In this document: in pieces, positions 34,086 through 43,627 of the stretch
Layout of the letters: every line of letters starts with the position of its first letter
How positions within the stretch are numbered: the stretch's first letter is position 1
NCBI GenBank assembly: GCA_965221785.1
Contig: CBDCSR010000002.1
Span: 806,001-870,000 of the forward strand
Direction: 5' to 3'
Length of the DNA stretch: 64,000 nt
From: BD2-11 sp965221785
GTDB lineage: Bacteria > Gemmatimonadota > Gemmatimonadetes > Longimicrobiales > Gaopeijiaceae
Translations under genes and position numbers: made by a program
The notes under the pieces: model-generated
The model's input: only the letters and a program-made list of their open reading frames with translations
What the model was told of the DNA's origin: nothing
Databases searched by the model: none

Positions 34086-34847
34086 TCAGGGTGGTGACTG
34101 CCGGTCGAAGAAGCGGTCCAGCTTCCCGCCGAGCCCTCTCTTCATCCTTGACCGACCCGCAGCGAGCCGTTTTCGCTGACGGTCTTCCAGCTTTCGGCGC
34201 CGTTTCGCCTGCCGTTTGGTCTCCCCGGGAAGCCGGAAATCGATATCCACTTCGCCAAGCACGGCCATGCAGTTCAGCCGCACGATCGGGCGCTCGACGC
34301 CGGGAGCCGCCGGAGTGGGACGGCCCGGGTCGACGCTGCCCAGAATGGCCGACCCGGCACATTCCACCTGGAGGCCCTCCGGAGCGATGATCTCGACCGA
34401 GCCGAGAATCGCCTTGACGTCGAATTCGAATTCACCGGAACCGAGGGCCGCATCGCGCAGATCGAGTTCCACCGATCCGAGGGTGGCGACGACCTTCGTC
34501 TTTCTCGCCGGAAGCCAGTGACCCGTCCGCTTGGTTTCGCCCAGCACCGCAACCGCCGAATCCGTATCACGCCGCGAGGCCCGCTCGCCGTATGCCTGTC
34601 CGGCCTCCAGGTGGCGCCCCGCCGCCACGGGCGAAGCAGCCGACGGACCACCCTCGCCGGCCGGAGCCACCTGCAGGCGTTCCACCACGGCCTGGATCCC
34701 GGACAGGTCGTCGGCTTTCTCAACCCGGCTCACGAACTCCTCGAACTCCTCGAGCGAGAGCCGGTCGTGGGCAAACTGCTCGCTCAGGATGTCGACGGCC
34801 TTGCGGCGGGCGTCGTCCAGGGACGAGAGAGGTCTGTTGGATTCCAC
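34086..34847 (-). CDS. DUF1707/LiaF-like envelope-stress-type protein
   Basis: Protein of 253 residues. The first ~60 residues match the DUF1707 (SHOCT-like) pattern: ARRKAVDILSEQFAHDRLSLEEFEEFVSRV. The middle (about 105-205) is a LiaF/YvqF-like beta solenoid with repeated GSVELDLRDA, GSVEIIAPEG, GSVDPG and GEVDIDFRLP turns. The C-terminus is very basic (KRQAKRRRKLEDRQRKRL). There is no membrane helix, unlike many LiaF proteins. It sits between CopD and DoxX in the operon. Confidence 0.78.
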   Translation of the reverse strand: MESNRPLSSLDDARRKAVDILSEQFAHDRLSLEEFEEFVSRVEKADDLSGIQAVVERLQVAPAGEGGPSAASPVAAGRHLEAGQAYGERASRRDTDSAVAVLGETKRTGHWLPARKTKVVATLGSVELDLRDAALGSGEFEFDVKAILGSVEIIAPEGLQVECAGSAILGSVDPGRPTPAAPGVERPIVRLNCMAVLGEVDIDFRLPGETKRQAKRRRKLEDRQRKRLAAGRSRMKRGLGGKLDRFFDRQSPP

Positions 34848-34890
34848 CAGCTCTGCAACCTCCGGGATTCGTCTTGACGCCCTGGAGCGG

Positions 34891-35769
34891 TCAGCCCTCG
34901 AGCGGCGGCGTCCGCGCCAGCAACGCCGCGATCAGAATGACCACATGGGCGACGGTCAGTTCCCGGATTGCGTTGCGGCGCAGCGGCCTTGCTCCACCGA
35001 CGCCCCAGAGTCTCGGCGTCAGCACTCTCCAGTTCACGGCTCCCAGGATCAGTACGACCACCACCAGTCCGACCTTGGTCAGCAGGATGCGTCCGTATCT
35101 CGTCGAGAACAGGGCGTCGAGTGACGCTACATGAAGCCACGATGCCAGAACGCCCGTCCCGATCAACAGGGCGCCCGCGATGAGCGCGACCTGGGAGAAG
35201 AGCGGCAGGACTTCGGCCAGCAGGGCGTTGCCCCGACCCGTCTCTCGGCGTTCCCTGAGTTCGGCGATGAGCACGAAGAACAGACCCCCGATCCAGCTTC
35301 CCGCGGCGAGGACGTGGAGGAAGTCCGCGGGGATCGAGAGCCAGCGCAGGCCTTCCGTGGCCGCCGCGTGACCCGTAAACGCGGGAAAGGCGCACATCGC
35401 CCCCGCAAGCGAGCTCGCCACGATCCAGGCCGCGCGCCGGGCCTCCGACCCCCTGCCGTCCGACGCCGCGAAGAGGAAGGCCACGGCCGTCACCAGCGCC
35501 CCGATCGCCAGCAGTCGCCAGCTCAGGCCCCAGTTCGTCGCCAGGAGCACCGAAGCGTCCTCCTGCCATGGCACGAGCGGATCGCGAAAGTCGCGAAGCT
35601 GTCGCCAGAAGAGGAGCCCGGCGCCCGCCACGAGCGCCGTCGAACCCACCAGTCCCACAGTGCGGGCCGCCGCAATGACGGAGTGACGCCGCCGACCCAG
35701 AACGCGGGGCGCAATGAGCCAGCGGCTGGACGCCGCCCCCCATGCGGTGATCAGCCCGGCAAGGTACAA
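34891..35769 (-). CDS. CopD-domain copper-resistance membrane protein
   Basis: Protein of 292 residues with about eight membrane helices. The CopD hallmark is present: FTGHAAATEGLRWLSIPADFLHVLAAGSWIGGLFFV, with membrane histidines. CopD is thought to move copper across the inner membrane with CopC. The only start codon found is a TTG at 35769. The frame is open further up to the CopC stop (IDAGLDVRPITDALVGW), so a non-standard or upstream start is possible. It follows CopC directly. Confidence 0.82.
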   Translation of the reverse strand: MYLAGLITAWGAASSRWLIAPRVLGRRRHSVIAAARTVGLVGSTALVAGAGLLFWRQLRDFRDPLVPWQEDASVLLATNWGLSWRLLAIGALVTAVAFLFAASDGRGSEARRAAWIVASSLAGAMCAFPAFTGHAAATEGLRWLSIPADFLHVLAAGSWIGGLFFVLIAELRERRETGRGNALLAEVLPLFSQVALIAGALLIGTGVLASWLHVASLDALFSTRYGRILLTKVGLVVVVLILGAVNWRVLTPRLWGVGGARPLRRNAIRELTVAHVVILIAALLARTPPLEG

Positions 35770-35816
35770 CCAGCCGACGAGAGCGTCGGTGATGGGCCGG
35801 ACATCGAGACCGGCGT

Positions 35817-36203
35817 CTATGGAACCTGGACCGTGAAAGGGATCTCGCCCCGCACGACATGGCCGTCCGCGGCCATCGCCCGCCAGGCGATCGTGTAGCC
35901 GCCTTCTTCAAGGGTCCGCCCGACCGCCAACCTGTACACCTTGTCGTCCTCGGAATCGGGGATCGCCGGGCCGGTCTCGACCGCCGCATCACCGGCCATC
36001 AGGCGTACGGACGTCGAGTTGTCCTGGGGAGCCTGCGTGAACCACAGGCGCAACTCCTCGGGCGGAGCCACCGTTGCCTCCGCGGCCGGCTCGGACTTGC
36101 TGAGCGAGAAGTGAAGCGCGCGGTGATCCACGGCGCCGTTCAGCAGGAGAACCAGCAGCGCACATCCCGCAGAGGATACGGCAGCGGTCCGGCTGAATCT
36201 CAT
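35817..36203 (-). CDS. CopC-domain periplasmic copper-binding protein
   Basis: Protein of 128 residues. A signal segment (MRFSRTAAVSSAGCALLVLLL) precedes a CopC fold: LSKSEPAAEATVAPPEELRLWFTQAP, YTIAWRAMAADGHVVRGEIPFTV. The histidine in ADGHVV matches a known copper ligand. An N-terminal His in HFSLSKSEP or just before it may be the other. Its ATG lies two bases beyond the upstream DUF5916 stop, so the pair is tightly linked. Confidence 0.85.
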   Translation of the reverse strand: MRFSRTAAVSSAGCALLVLLLNGAVDHRALHFSLSKSEPAAEATVAPPEELRLWFTQAPQDNSTSVRLMAGDAAVETGPAIPDSEDDKVYRLAVGRTLEEGGYTIAWRAMAADGHVVRGEIPFTVQVP

Positions 36204-36205
36204 TC

Positions 36206-38500
36206 CTACCCTCCCAGCACGTTGAACTGCCGGGTGAACTTGATGATGAGGGAACGGGCCAGCGGCGCCCTGTCGTAGAAGCGTCCGGCGCCGTCGTCCA
36301 GGAAATGGATCTCCTGGAGGTCGTTGTAGACGATGAAGAGACCGGTCCCGGCCGTGTTCAGCCAGCCGAAACGAAGGTTGGCGGACCAGCTGTCGACCTG
36401 GTTCGAGTACTGCACCAGCGACTGCAGATAGATGCGCGGGGTGAGGAAGTAGCCGAAGTTCATCCCCAGCAACACCGTCTCGAATTGCCCTTCCGCCAGG
36501 CTCACGTCGTAGTAGGTCACGCGCCCCGAGGTGCTGAACGACGCACTGGGCCGCAAGGTGACGGAGCCGGTGCCGCCCCAGCGGCTGCCGCTGAGGAAGC
36601 TGCCGGCGAAGATGCGCGACGTCGCCGACAGCCGGGCGATCGGATTGCTGTTGAACACCAGTTGCGTCTCCCAGCCGCGGTAGGTTCCCACCGGCACCGT
36701 CACGTCGGTGCCGCGGATGTTGAACGGCTCGTAGATGCCTTCGGTGACGAGGTTGGCGCCCGTATGGATCTGCGCCCCCGAGTGCCACTCCCAGTGGGAG
36801 TCGATGTGCAGCCGCGCCGATTCCTGGAACCCCCTCTCGACCCCGCTCTTGCGGCTGTGGTAGGTGTAATAGGAGACGTGCGGCCGGATCTCGCGCAGCC
36901 ACGTGGGACGGATCCTGTACATCACGTGGTACTGGTAGTACCGGTAGCCCCTGCGCGGCAGGAAGCCCACCTCCGGGTTGAACCCTTCCCCGATCTCCCG
37001 GACCTGACCTGTAAGCGAAAAGCTCCGCATGTTGAGGTTGCCGGAGAAGTCCCAGGCGTACTCGTTGTTGCCGGCTTCCGGCCCGTCGGTTCTGGCGACG
37101 AAGGAGCCGAAGGACAGTGCCTCCCCCACGCCCACGGAGGCATCGACCGCCTGGGTCCGGTTGAACTCGCCCGCCGGTCCGCTCTTGTTGATGAACAGGC
37201 CTCCGACCCGCGAACGATTGGGCAGCTCCTTGGCGAGGCGTGCAACCGAGAACCCGTTGCCGTCCGCCCCGAGGTCGCTCACGCCGTCGGTCTCGATGTG
37301 CAGCAGCCCGACGTTCAGCCCTGCGGCCCGGCCCGAGAGCCGCGCGCCCCCCTTGATCGGCACCGGCTGGCCCTGGTGGATGCCTATGGCGCGGCTGAAG
37401 AAGAGGTCGGCGCCCCCGCCGCCCACGCTGAAGAAGCCCGCGTTCTCGAGGAAGAAGGGCCTCTTCTCGGGAAAATTGAGGGCGAAGCGGGTGAGGTTGA
37501 GCTGCTGATCGTCGACCTCGACCTGGGCGAAGTCGGTGTTGTAGGTGAGGTCCAGGGTAAGGCCCTGGGTGACCTGATATTTGACCTCGCCCCCCACGTT
37601 GCCGTCCTGGCCGAACCCGGTCTCGGTGGCGCTGGTGTAATCGCGCGCGGTCGAGCCCAGCACGTACGGGGTTACCGTGGCCAGACGCCGGAAGGGAGGC
37701 CGCAGCCCCTCGAGGTCTCCCGCGTAGTTGAGGCGATAGAGGCTGAACTCCCTTGGAACCGGGGTCCAGAACGACTCCTCGTTGAGACGCCGGATGCGCC
37801 GGGCCACGTTGAAGCCCCAGGTCGACACGTCGTTGCCGTAGCGAAGTGTGTTGAAGGGGATGCGGAACTCGGCGTACCAGCCCTGGTCGTCGGTCGTGGT
37901 CGCGACCGTCCAGCTGCCGTCCCAGTTCTTGTTGAAGCCGCCGCCCGATCCCGACTGGAAGCGCTGCCGGGTGTTGAAGCCGCCACCCTGGAAGCGGCCG
38001 CCGCCGCGGCCCTCGTTGGCGACCTGCCCGTCGTACTCGATGCCGGTTGGGGTGGTGCCGAAGACGAAGCCGTTCTGGTCGTCGTTGTAGGTATCCAGCA
38101 CGAACACGACGTTGTCGCTCTGGCGCACCTCGTAATCCCGGATGCGCTCGCCGTAGGTGATGTTGTCCGCCTGGCTGTCGAACGCCCACACCCCCACGTA
38201 GAGCGCATCCGAGTCGAACACGACGCGGACCTCGGTCCGCTCGCTGGCGGGCTGCCCGTCACTGGGCTCGCGCTGCGTGAACCCGGTCATCACCGAAGCC
38301 TGCTGCCACACGGACTCGTCTAGGTACCCGTCGATGCTCGGGCTCTCCGTGACCTCCGTGGCGGTCGCGACGATCGGCAGGGGCCCTCCGGACGCTCCGT
38401 TCGCGGGCGCGGACTGCGAGTTCTGAGCGAGCAGCGGGCTGGCGGCCGGGAGGGTCAGGAAGGCCAGGATACACGCGGACGGGGCGGGACAGGATTTCAT
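36206..38500 (-). CDS. CBM9-like / DUF5916 outer-membrane protein (paralogue 1)
   Basis: Protein of 764 residues with signal peptide (FLTLPAASPLLAQ). The CBM9-like domain lies at about 45-235 (IDGYLDESVWQQASVMTGF). The DUF5916 barrel follows (RPFFLENAGFFSVGGGGADL) and ends SLIIKFTRQFNVLGG. It is close to the paralogue at 31289-33637 over its whole length, with long identical stretches in the DNA as well. It is the first gene of the operon DUF5916, CopC, CopD, DUF1707-like, DoxX, DUF5916, so its promoter should lie upstream of 38500. Confidence 0.88.
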   Translation of the reverse strand: MKSCPAPSACILAFLTLPAASPLLAQNSQSAPANGASGGPLPIVATATEVTESPSIDGYLDESVWQQASVMTGFTQREPSDGQPASERTEVRVVFDSDALYVGVWAFDSQADNITYGERIRDYEVRQSDNVVFVLDTYNDDQNGFVFGTTPTGIEYDGQVANEGRGGGRFQGGGFNTRQRFQSGSGGGFNKNWDGSWTVATTTDDQGWYAEFRIPFNTLRYGNDVSTWGFNVARRIRRLNEESFWTPVPREFSLYRLNYAGDLEGLRPPFRRLATVTPYVLGSTARDYTSATETGFGQDGNVGGEVKYQVTQGLTLDLTYNTDFAQVEVDDQQLNLTRFALNFPEKRPFFLENAGFFSVGGGGADLFFSRAIGIHQGQPVPIKGGARLSGRAAGLNVGLLHIETDGVSDLGADGNGFSVARLAKELPNRSRVGGLFINKSGPAGEFNRTQAVDASVGVGEALSFGSFVARTDGPEAGNNEYAWDFSGNLNMRSFSLTGQVREIGEGFNPEVGFLPRRGYRYYQYHVMYRIRPTWLREIRPHVSYYTYHSRKSGVERGFQESARLHIDSHWEWHSGAQIHTGANLVTEGIYEPFNIRGTDVTVPVGTYRGWETQLVFNSNPIARLSATSRIFAGSFLSGSRWGGTGSVTLRPSASFSTSGRVTYYDVSLAEGQFETVLLGMNFGYFLTPRIYLQSLVQYSNQVDSWSANLRFGWLNTAGTGLFIVYNDLQEIHFLDDGAGRFYDRAPLARSLIIKFTRQFNVLGG

Positions 38501-38613
38501 GACGTTCCCTTACCGGATTGGTGGCGGCGTAGCTCTGTAATTTCGCAGGAACGGCGGGCCTTCGCCAGAGAGCGGCGGCGGCTTGCGGGCGCTCGTGACC
38601 CGTGCCGGTGTCG

Positions 38614-39927
38614 TCACCGGGAAGCCCGGCGCACTACACGGACAACCGACGGGATGAGAATGCTTACCGCCGCGGTCCGCCCCGCCAACGACGCGGCGGC
38701 CGCGGCCGTGACCCCCACCCATCCGAAGGCCTGCACCAGCAGCGGGAAGCCCACCGCGATGCAAACCACCTCCGTGGCGGTGGCGAGGGTCACCGGCCGG
38801 GTGCGGCGGCCCTTGATGAGGATCCCGCGCTCCAGCGACAGGAACGCCGACAGGAACGGCAGGGGGATGAAGAGGATGGTCGGCAGGATGGCGAAGGCGG
38901 CCAGGTCGGGGGTGAGGCCGGAAATGGTCTCGAACCAGACGCCGGAGAAGGGGGTGAGCCCGAAGACGGCGAGGCAGCCGGTGGTGGCGAGCCCCAGCGA
39001 CACGGCGAACGCGCGCAGCGGGACAAGCTGCTCGTGGCGCTGGCCCAGCAGGGCGATGGTGACTTCCTGGTAGGCCAGGCACACTGCGCGGAAGATGAAG
39101 GTGAGCGAGCCCACCACCGGAAAGACCGCCAGCGACTCGACCGGAGCGGGCGCCCGCCCCATGAAGAAGGTGAGCAGCGGATGGGCCGCGAAACCGAGCA
39201 GCGAGGTGAGCGCGAGCGGGTAGTAGAAGCGGGAGATGATGCCGTAGTTGAGGGTCCCCGGACCGGCCGGCGAGGTGTGCGCGAGGACGCGCGCCACGGA
39301 GCCGCGCGCCATCCAGCGGCTTGCCGCAGCCTCGGTGCACACACCTGCGGTCATGGCTCCGGCGGCAACGAGCGTGCCGGGGATGCCCAGCCGGGCCAGC
39401 ACCAGCGCCGTCAGCGCGATGGCGGAGATGCGGGTCACCGTCCCCGCGGCGACCAGGCGCGGGCGCCCGTCGCGGATCAGCAGTCCCTGGTAGAAGCGCC
39501 GGTAGCCGATGGCCGCCGGCCACGGTACAAGCAGCCAGAGGGCATCCTCGACGAGCAGCGCCACCTCCCCGGGAAGCGCGAGCACCTGGAGCGAGATGAG
39601 GTCGAACACCGGAGGCAGGAGCACGAGCAGGAGCACTCCCGTGGTGCCCGCGTTCAGAAAGAGCGCGAAGCGCCTCAGCTTGCGGAAGCTGTGCGCGTCC
39701 TCGGCGAGGGCCGTGGAGGTGGTCATCAGCATCACCACCGGGGACTCCACCAGCATCGCGATGGCGAAGGCGACGCCGTAGGCCGCGAGGTTGATCTTGG
39801 CGTCGGGAAGTCGGGCGATGACCGCGGCGAGGAAGGGCCCCTCCACCGCCATCATCAGCCATGTGGCGGCGAGAGGCGCCCAGAAGAGCAGGATGGACCG
39901 CTGGGACAGCGGCGCGGAAACGCTCAA
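38614..39927 (-). CDS. Polytopic membrane transporter, MATE/ANKH-like, coupled to leuD
   Basis: Protein of 437 residues with about 12 hydrophobic segments, starting at a TTG that overlaps the leuD stop codon (TTGA). Features include LPDAKINLAAYGVAFAIAMLVESPVVMLMTTSTAL and, in a second half, GFAAHPLLTFFMGRAPAPVESLAVFPV. These halves look like two MATE-type repeats. Similarity to ANKH/MATE-like exporters is my best reading, but no diagnostic residue confirms it. Its coupling to the branched-chain amino acid operon suggests export of a related metabolite (inference). Confidence 0.6.
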   Translation of the reverse strand: MSVSAPLSQRSILLFWAPLAATWLMMAVEGPFLAAVIARLPDAKINLAAYGVAFAIAMLVESPVVMLMTTSTALAEDAHSFRKLRRFALFLNAGTTGVLLLVLLPPVFDLISLQVLALPGEVALLVEDALWLLVPWPAAIGYRRFYQGLLIRDGRPRLVAAGTVTRISAIALTALVLARLGIPGTLVAAGAMTAGVCTEAAASRWMARGSVARVLAHTSPAGPGTLNYGIISRFYYPLALTSLLGFAAHPLLTFFMGRAPAPVESLAVFPVVGSLTFIFRAVCLAYQEVTIALLGQRHEQLVPLRAFAVSLGLATTGCLAVFGLTPFSGVWFETISGLTPDLAAFAILPTILFIPLPFLSAFLSLERGILIKGRRTRPVTLATATEVVCIAVGFPLLVQAFGWVGVTAAAAASLAGRTAAVSILIPSVVRVVRRASR

Positions 39928-40526
39928 CGGGTCTCGAAGCGGGTGATCTCGCCTTCGTATTGCAGCGTGAGGCCGATGTCGTCGAGTCCCTCGAGCAGAC
40001 ACCGGCGCCGGAAGTCGTCGATCTCGAAGCGGAGGCGCCATCCGGCGGCGTCCGCGACGGCGCAGGCCTCCAGGTCGACCGCCAGCGCGTAGCCCGGATT
40101 CCCGGCGGCGCGCGCCAGCACCCCCGCGACCTCCTCCTCCGGCAGCGCCAGCGGCAGGATGCCGTTCTGGTAGCAGTTCGACTCGAAGATGTCCGCGAAG
40201 CTGGGCGCGATCACCACCCGGAAACCGTAGTCGGCGATTGACCAGGCCGCGTGCTCGCGCGAGGAGCCGCAGCCGAAGTTGCGGCCCGCCGCCAGGATGG
40301 CGGCTCCGGCGTACCCGGGCTGGTTGAGGACGAAGTCGGCGCGGGGCGAGCCGTCGGGGTGGAAGCGCCAGTCGTTGAAGAGGAACTGCCCGTAGCCGGC
40401 CCGCTCGACGCGCTTCAGGAACTGCTTGGGGATGATCTGGTCGGTGTCCACGTCGGCGCGGTCGAGCGGCGCCACGATGCCCTCGACGCGGCGGAGCGGC
40501 TCGATGGCGTGGGTGGTAGCGCTCAC
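39924..40526 (-). CDS. leuD: 3-isopropylmalate dehydratase small subunit
   Basis: Protein of 200 residues that pairs with LeuC to isomerise 2- to 3-isopropylmalate in leucine synthesis. Motifs are DRADVDTDQIIPKQFL near the N-terminus, GRNFGCGSSREHAAW (substrate-binding loop, about 77-91) and FADIFESNCYQNGILPL. The start is a GTG at 40526 overlapping the leuC stop, and no nearer alternative gives the conserved N-terminus. Length is normal. Confidence 0.95.
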   Translation of the reverse strand: MSATTHAIEPLRRVEGIVAPLDRADVDTDQIIPKQFLKRVERAGYGQFLFNDWRFHPDGSPRADFVLNQPGYAGAAILAAGRNFGCGSSREHAAWSIADYGFRVVIAPSFADIFESNCYQNGILPLALPEEEVAGVLARAAGNPGYALAVDLEACAVADAAGWRLRFEIDDFRRRCLLEGLDDIGLTLQYEGEITRFETR

Positions 40527-41932
40527 ATCTGGCTCCTCACGTCGGTGAAGCGGCCCGCCACCGCGGCGGCCGCCGCCATCGCCGGGCTCACCAGGTGGGT
40601 GCGCGCCCCCCTGCCCTGCCGCCCCTCGAAGTTGCGGTTGGAGGTGGAGGCGCAGCGCTCGCCGGGCCCCGCGATGTCGTCGTTCATCCCCAGGCACATG
40701 GAGCAGCCGGACTCGCGCCACTCGAAGCCGGCGTCGCGGAAGATGCGGTCGAGGCCCTCGGCTTCGGCGGCCGCCTTGACCGCGGTGGAGCCGGGCACCA
40801 CAAGGGCGTTCACGCGCGGGCTCACCTTGCGTCCGCGCGCGACCCGCGCCGCCTCCCGCAGGTCCTCGATGCGCGAATTGGTGCAAGAGCCGATGAAGAC
40901 GCGGTCCAGCTCGATGTCCTGCATGGGCGTGCCCGGCTCGAGCCCCATGTAGGAGAGTGCCCGCTCGGCGGTGGCCCGGCTGTCCGGGTCGGCGAGGTCG
41001 GCCGCGTCGGGGACGCACCCGGACACGGGGACCACCATGCCGGGGTTGGTTCCCCAGGTGACCTGCGGCTCCAGATCGGCCAGGTCTACCTCCACCACCC
41101 GATCGAAGCGCGCACCCGGGTCGGTGCCGAGGGTCGACCAGCGCGCCACCGCCTCGTCGAAGGCCTCGCCCGCGGGCGCGTGCGGTCGCCCGCGCAGGTA
41201 GGAATACGTAGTCTGGTCGGGCGCGATCATGCCGGCGCGCGCTCCCGCCTCGATGGACATGTTGCACACGGTCATGCGGCCCTCCATGGAGAGCGCGCGG
41301 ATCGCCTCGCCGCGATACTCCACCACGTGCCCCGCCCCCCCCGCCACCCCGATGCGGCCGATGGTGTGGAGGATCAGGTCCTTGGCGGTGAGCCCGGGCC
41401 CGAGGCGCCCGCGGTAGCGGACCTCCATGCTGCGCGGGCGCTCCATGAGCAGGCACTGGGTGGCGAGCACGTGCTCGACCTGCGAGGTGCCGATCCCGAA
41501 GGCGATCGCCCCGAAGGCGCCGTGGGTGGAGGTGTGGCTGTCCCCGCACACGATGGTCATGCCCGGCCGGGTGGCGCCCAGTTCGGGACCGATGACGTGC
41601 ACGATGCCCTGCCGCTCGTGGCCCATGTCGTAGAGGGTGATGCCGTGCTCGGCGGCGTTCTCGCGGAGCGCCTCGATCTGGCGGGTCGCCACCGGGTCGG
41701 CGAGCGGGAGGGAGCGGTGGGTGGTGGGCACGTTGTGGTCGACGGTGGCCAGCGTGCGCTCCGGGCGGCGAACCGCGCGGCCCGCCGCGTTCAGTCCGGC
41801 GAACGCCTGCGGCGAGGTGACCTCGTGCACCAGGTGCAGGTCGATGTAGATGAGGTCGGGGCGCCCTTCCTCACGGCGCACGACGTGCTGCTCCCAGACC
41901 TTCTCGAACAGGGTGGTGGGCCGGGCGTTCAT
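40523..41932 (-). CDS. leuC: 3-isopropylmalate dehydratase large subunit
   Basis: Aconitase-family protein of 469 residues. It has DLHLVHEVTSPQAF at the N-terminus, VCGDSHTSTHGAFGAIAFGIGTS, the Fe-S cysteines in FIGSCTNSRIEDL and SGCSMCLGMN, and the closing STSNRNFEGRQGRGARTHLVSP. Length matches bacterial LeuC. It overlaps ilvD upstream by four bases and leuD downstream by four, so the three are translationally coupled. Confidence 0.97.
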   Translation of the reverse strand: MNARPTTLFEKVWEQHVVRREEGRPDLIYIDLHLVHEVTSPQAFAGLNAAGRAVRRPERTLATVDHNVPTTHRSLPLADPVATRQIEALRENAAEHGITLYDMGHERQGIVHVIGPELGATRPGMTIVCGDSHTSTHGAFGAIAFGIGTSQVEHVLATQCLLMERPRSMEVRYRGRLGPGLTAKDLILHTIGRIGVAGGAGHVVEYRGEAIRALSMEGRMTVCNMSIEAGARAGMIAPDQTTYSYLRGRPHAPAGEAFDEAVARWSTLGTDPGARFDRVVEVDLADLEPQVTWGTNPGMVVPVSGCVPDAADLADPDSRATAERALSYMGLEPGTPMQDIELDRVFIGSCTNSRIEDLREAARVARGRKVSPRVNALVVPGSTAVKAAAEAEGLDRIFRDAGFEWRESGCSMCLGMNDDIAGPGERCASTSNRNFEGRQGRGARTHLVSPAMAAAAAVAGRFTDVRSQM

Positions 41933-43620
41933 GCTCGGTTGGTGACCGCGCCCTCGGACGCGGACGCGACCAGGCGCGCGTACTTGCGCATGACGCCGGT
42001 GGCGGAGCCGTTGGCGGACTGCGCGGACGGGCGCCAGTCACTCGCCCGCTCGCGGATCTCCTCGTCGGTGAGGTCCACCGAGAGGGTGCGCGCGGCCACG
42101 TCGAAGGTGATGGTGTCGCCGTCCCGCACCGCCGCGATGGGTCCGCCGTCCACCGCCTCGGGCGCGACGTGGCCAGCCATCAGCCCGTGGGTGGCGCCCG
42201 AGAAGCGGCCGTCCGTGAGCAGCCCCACAGAGGGCCCCAGCCCCGCCCCGGTGAGCGCCGCCGTGACCGCGAGCATCTCCCGCATGCCGGGCCCGCCGCG
42301 CGGCCCCTCTCCCCGGATCACCAGCACGTCCCCGGCGGAGATGGCGCCGGCCTGCACCGCCTCGAACGCGTCCTCCTCGCAGTCGAAGACCCGCGCCGGG
42401 CCGCTGTGATGGCCGCGCTCGGGGCCGGCCACCTTCAGCACGCACCCGTCGGGAGCCAGGTTGCCCTTCAGGATGAGCAGGCCGCCGTGAGGCTTCACCG
42501 GGGCCTCCACGGACGAGACCACCTCCTGCCCGGCCGCCTCGGCCGCACGCGCCGCCTCCTCCGCCACCGTGAGCCCGGTGACCGTGGCCGCGCTGCCGTC
42601 GAGCAGCCCCGCGCCCAGCAGGCGGGCCGCCAGCAGCCGCACACCGCCCGCGGCGTGCATGTCGGTCGCGACGAAGCGGCCCCACGGCTTCATGTCCGCG
42701 ATCACGGGCGTGCGCGCGCTAATGCGGTCGAAGTCCTCCAGCTCCAGTTCCACCCCCGCCTCGCGCGCGACCGCCAGCAGGTGCAGCACCGCGTTGGTCG
42801 AGCCGCCGGTGGCCACCGCCAGGGTGACCCCGTTCGTCATGGAGGCGCGCGTGAGGATCTGCCGGGCCGTCACCCCCCGCCGCACCAGGTCGACCGCCAG
42901 GCGGCCGCAGTCGCGCGCGACCCCCGCCTTGGCCGGATCGGTGGCCGGCACCGAGCCGCTTCCCATCGGCGAGATGCCCATCGCCTCGAAGACGGTCGCC
43001 ATGGTGTTGGCGGTGAACTGACCCCCGCACGAGCCCGCGCCCGGGCACGCCGCGCGCTCCAGCTCGTCCAGGTCCTCCTCGCTGATGCGCCCGGCCGCGC
43101 ACGCCCCGATCCCCTCGAACACGTCCTGGATGGTGACGTCGCGCCCCCGGTACCGCCCCGGCTGGATGGACCCGCCGTAGAGCATCAGACTGGGCAGATC
43201 CAGGCGCGCCAGCGCCATCACCGTGCCCGGAATGGTCTTGTCGCACCCGGAGATGGCCACCACGCCGTCGAACCCGTAGGCATCCCCCACCAGCTCGATG
43301 GAGTCGGCGACCAGCTCGCGGCTCACCAGCGAGGCCTTCATGCCCGCCGTGCCCATGGTGATGCCGTCCGAGATGGCGATGGTGTTGACCTCGAGCGGCA
43401 TGCCCCCCGCCTCGCGGATTCCCTGGCGCACCGAGTCGGCGAGGTCGCGCAGGTGCGCGTTGCACGGCGTGGTGTCGGTCCAGGTGTTGGCGATCGCGAT
43501 CAGCGGCCTGGAGAAGTCGTCGTCCTCCATGCCGACCGCGCGCAGCATGGAGCGCGCCGCCGCGCGGTCCCGCCCGGCGACCAGCGCCTGGCTGCGGAGG
43601 GGCAATTGTCGCGGATTCAT
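41929..43620 (-). CDS. ilvD: Dihydroxy-acid dehydratase
   Basis: Protein of 563 residues that dehydrates 2,3-dihydroxy acids to 2-keto acids for valine, isoleucine and leucine. Landmarks are NTWTDTTPCNAHLRDLA (first cluster cysteine), AISGCDKTIPGTVMALARL, PGAGSCGGQFTANTMA, TNGVTLAVATGGSTNAVLH and LLTDGRFSGATHG. Three conserved cysteines suit a 2Fe-2S or 4Fe-4S cluster. The start at 43620 (MNPRQLPLRS) is chosen because the upstream open frame overlaps the ilvC end and is not conserved-looking. Confidence 0.97.
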   Translation of the reverse strand: MNPRQLPLRSQALVAGRDRAAARSMLRAVGMEDDDFSRPLIAIANTWTDTTPCNAHLRDLADSVRQGIREAGGMPLEVNTIAISDGITMGTAGMKASLVSRELVADSIELVGDAYGFDGVVAISGCDKTIPGTVMALARLDLPSLMLYGGSIQPGRYRGRDVTIQDVFEGIGACAAGRISEEDLDELERAACPGAGSCGGQFTANTMATVFEAMGISPMGSGSVPATDPAKAGVARDCGRLAVDLVRRGVTARQILTRASMTNGVTLAVATGGSTNAVLHLLAVAREAGVELELEDFDRISARTPVIADMKPWGRFVATDMHAAGGVRLLAARLLGAGLLDGSAATVTGLTVAEEAARAAEAAGQEVVSSVEAPVKPHGGLLILKGNLAPDGCVLKVAGPERGHHSGPARVFDCEEDAFEAVQAGAISAGDVLVIRGEGPRGGPGMREMLAVTAALTGAGLGPSVGLLTDGRFSGATHGLMAGHVAPEAVDGGPIAAVRDGDTITFDVAARTLSVDLTDEEIRERASDWRPSAQSANGSATGVMRKYARLVASASEGAVTNRA

Positions 43621-43627
43621 CCGCGGC

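Noticed and set aside
31364..38323. Very long plus-strand frames opposite both DUF5916 genes
   Set aside because: They appear symmetrically opposite both paralogues, as expected of shadow frames, and carry no domain.
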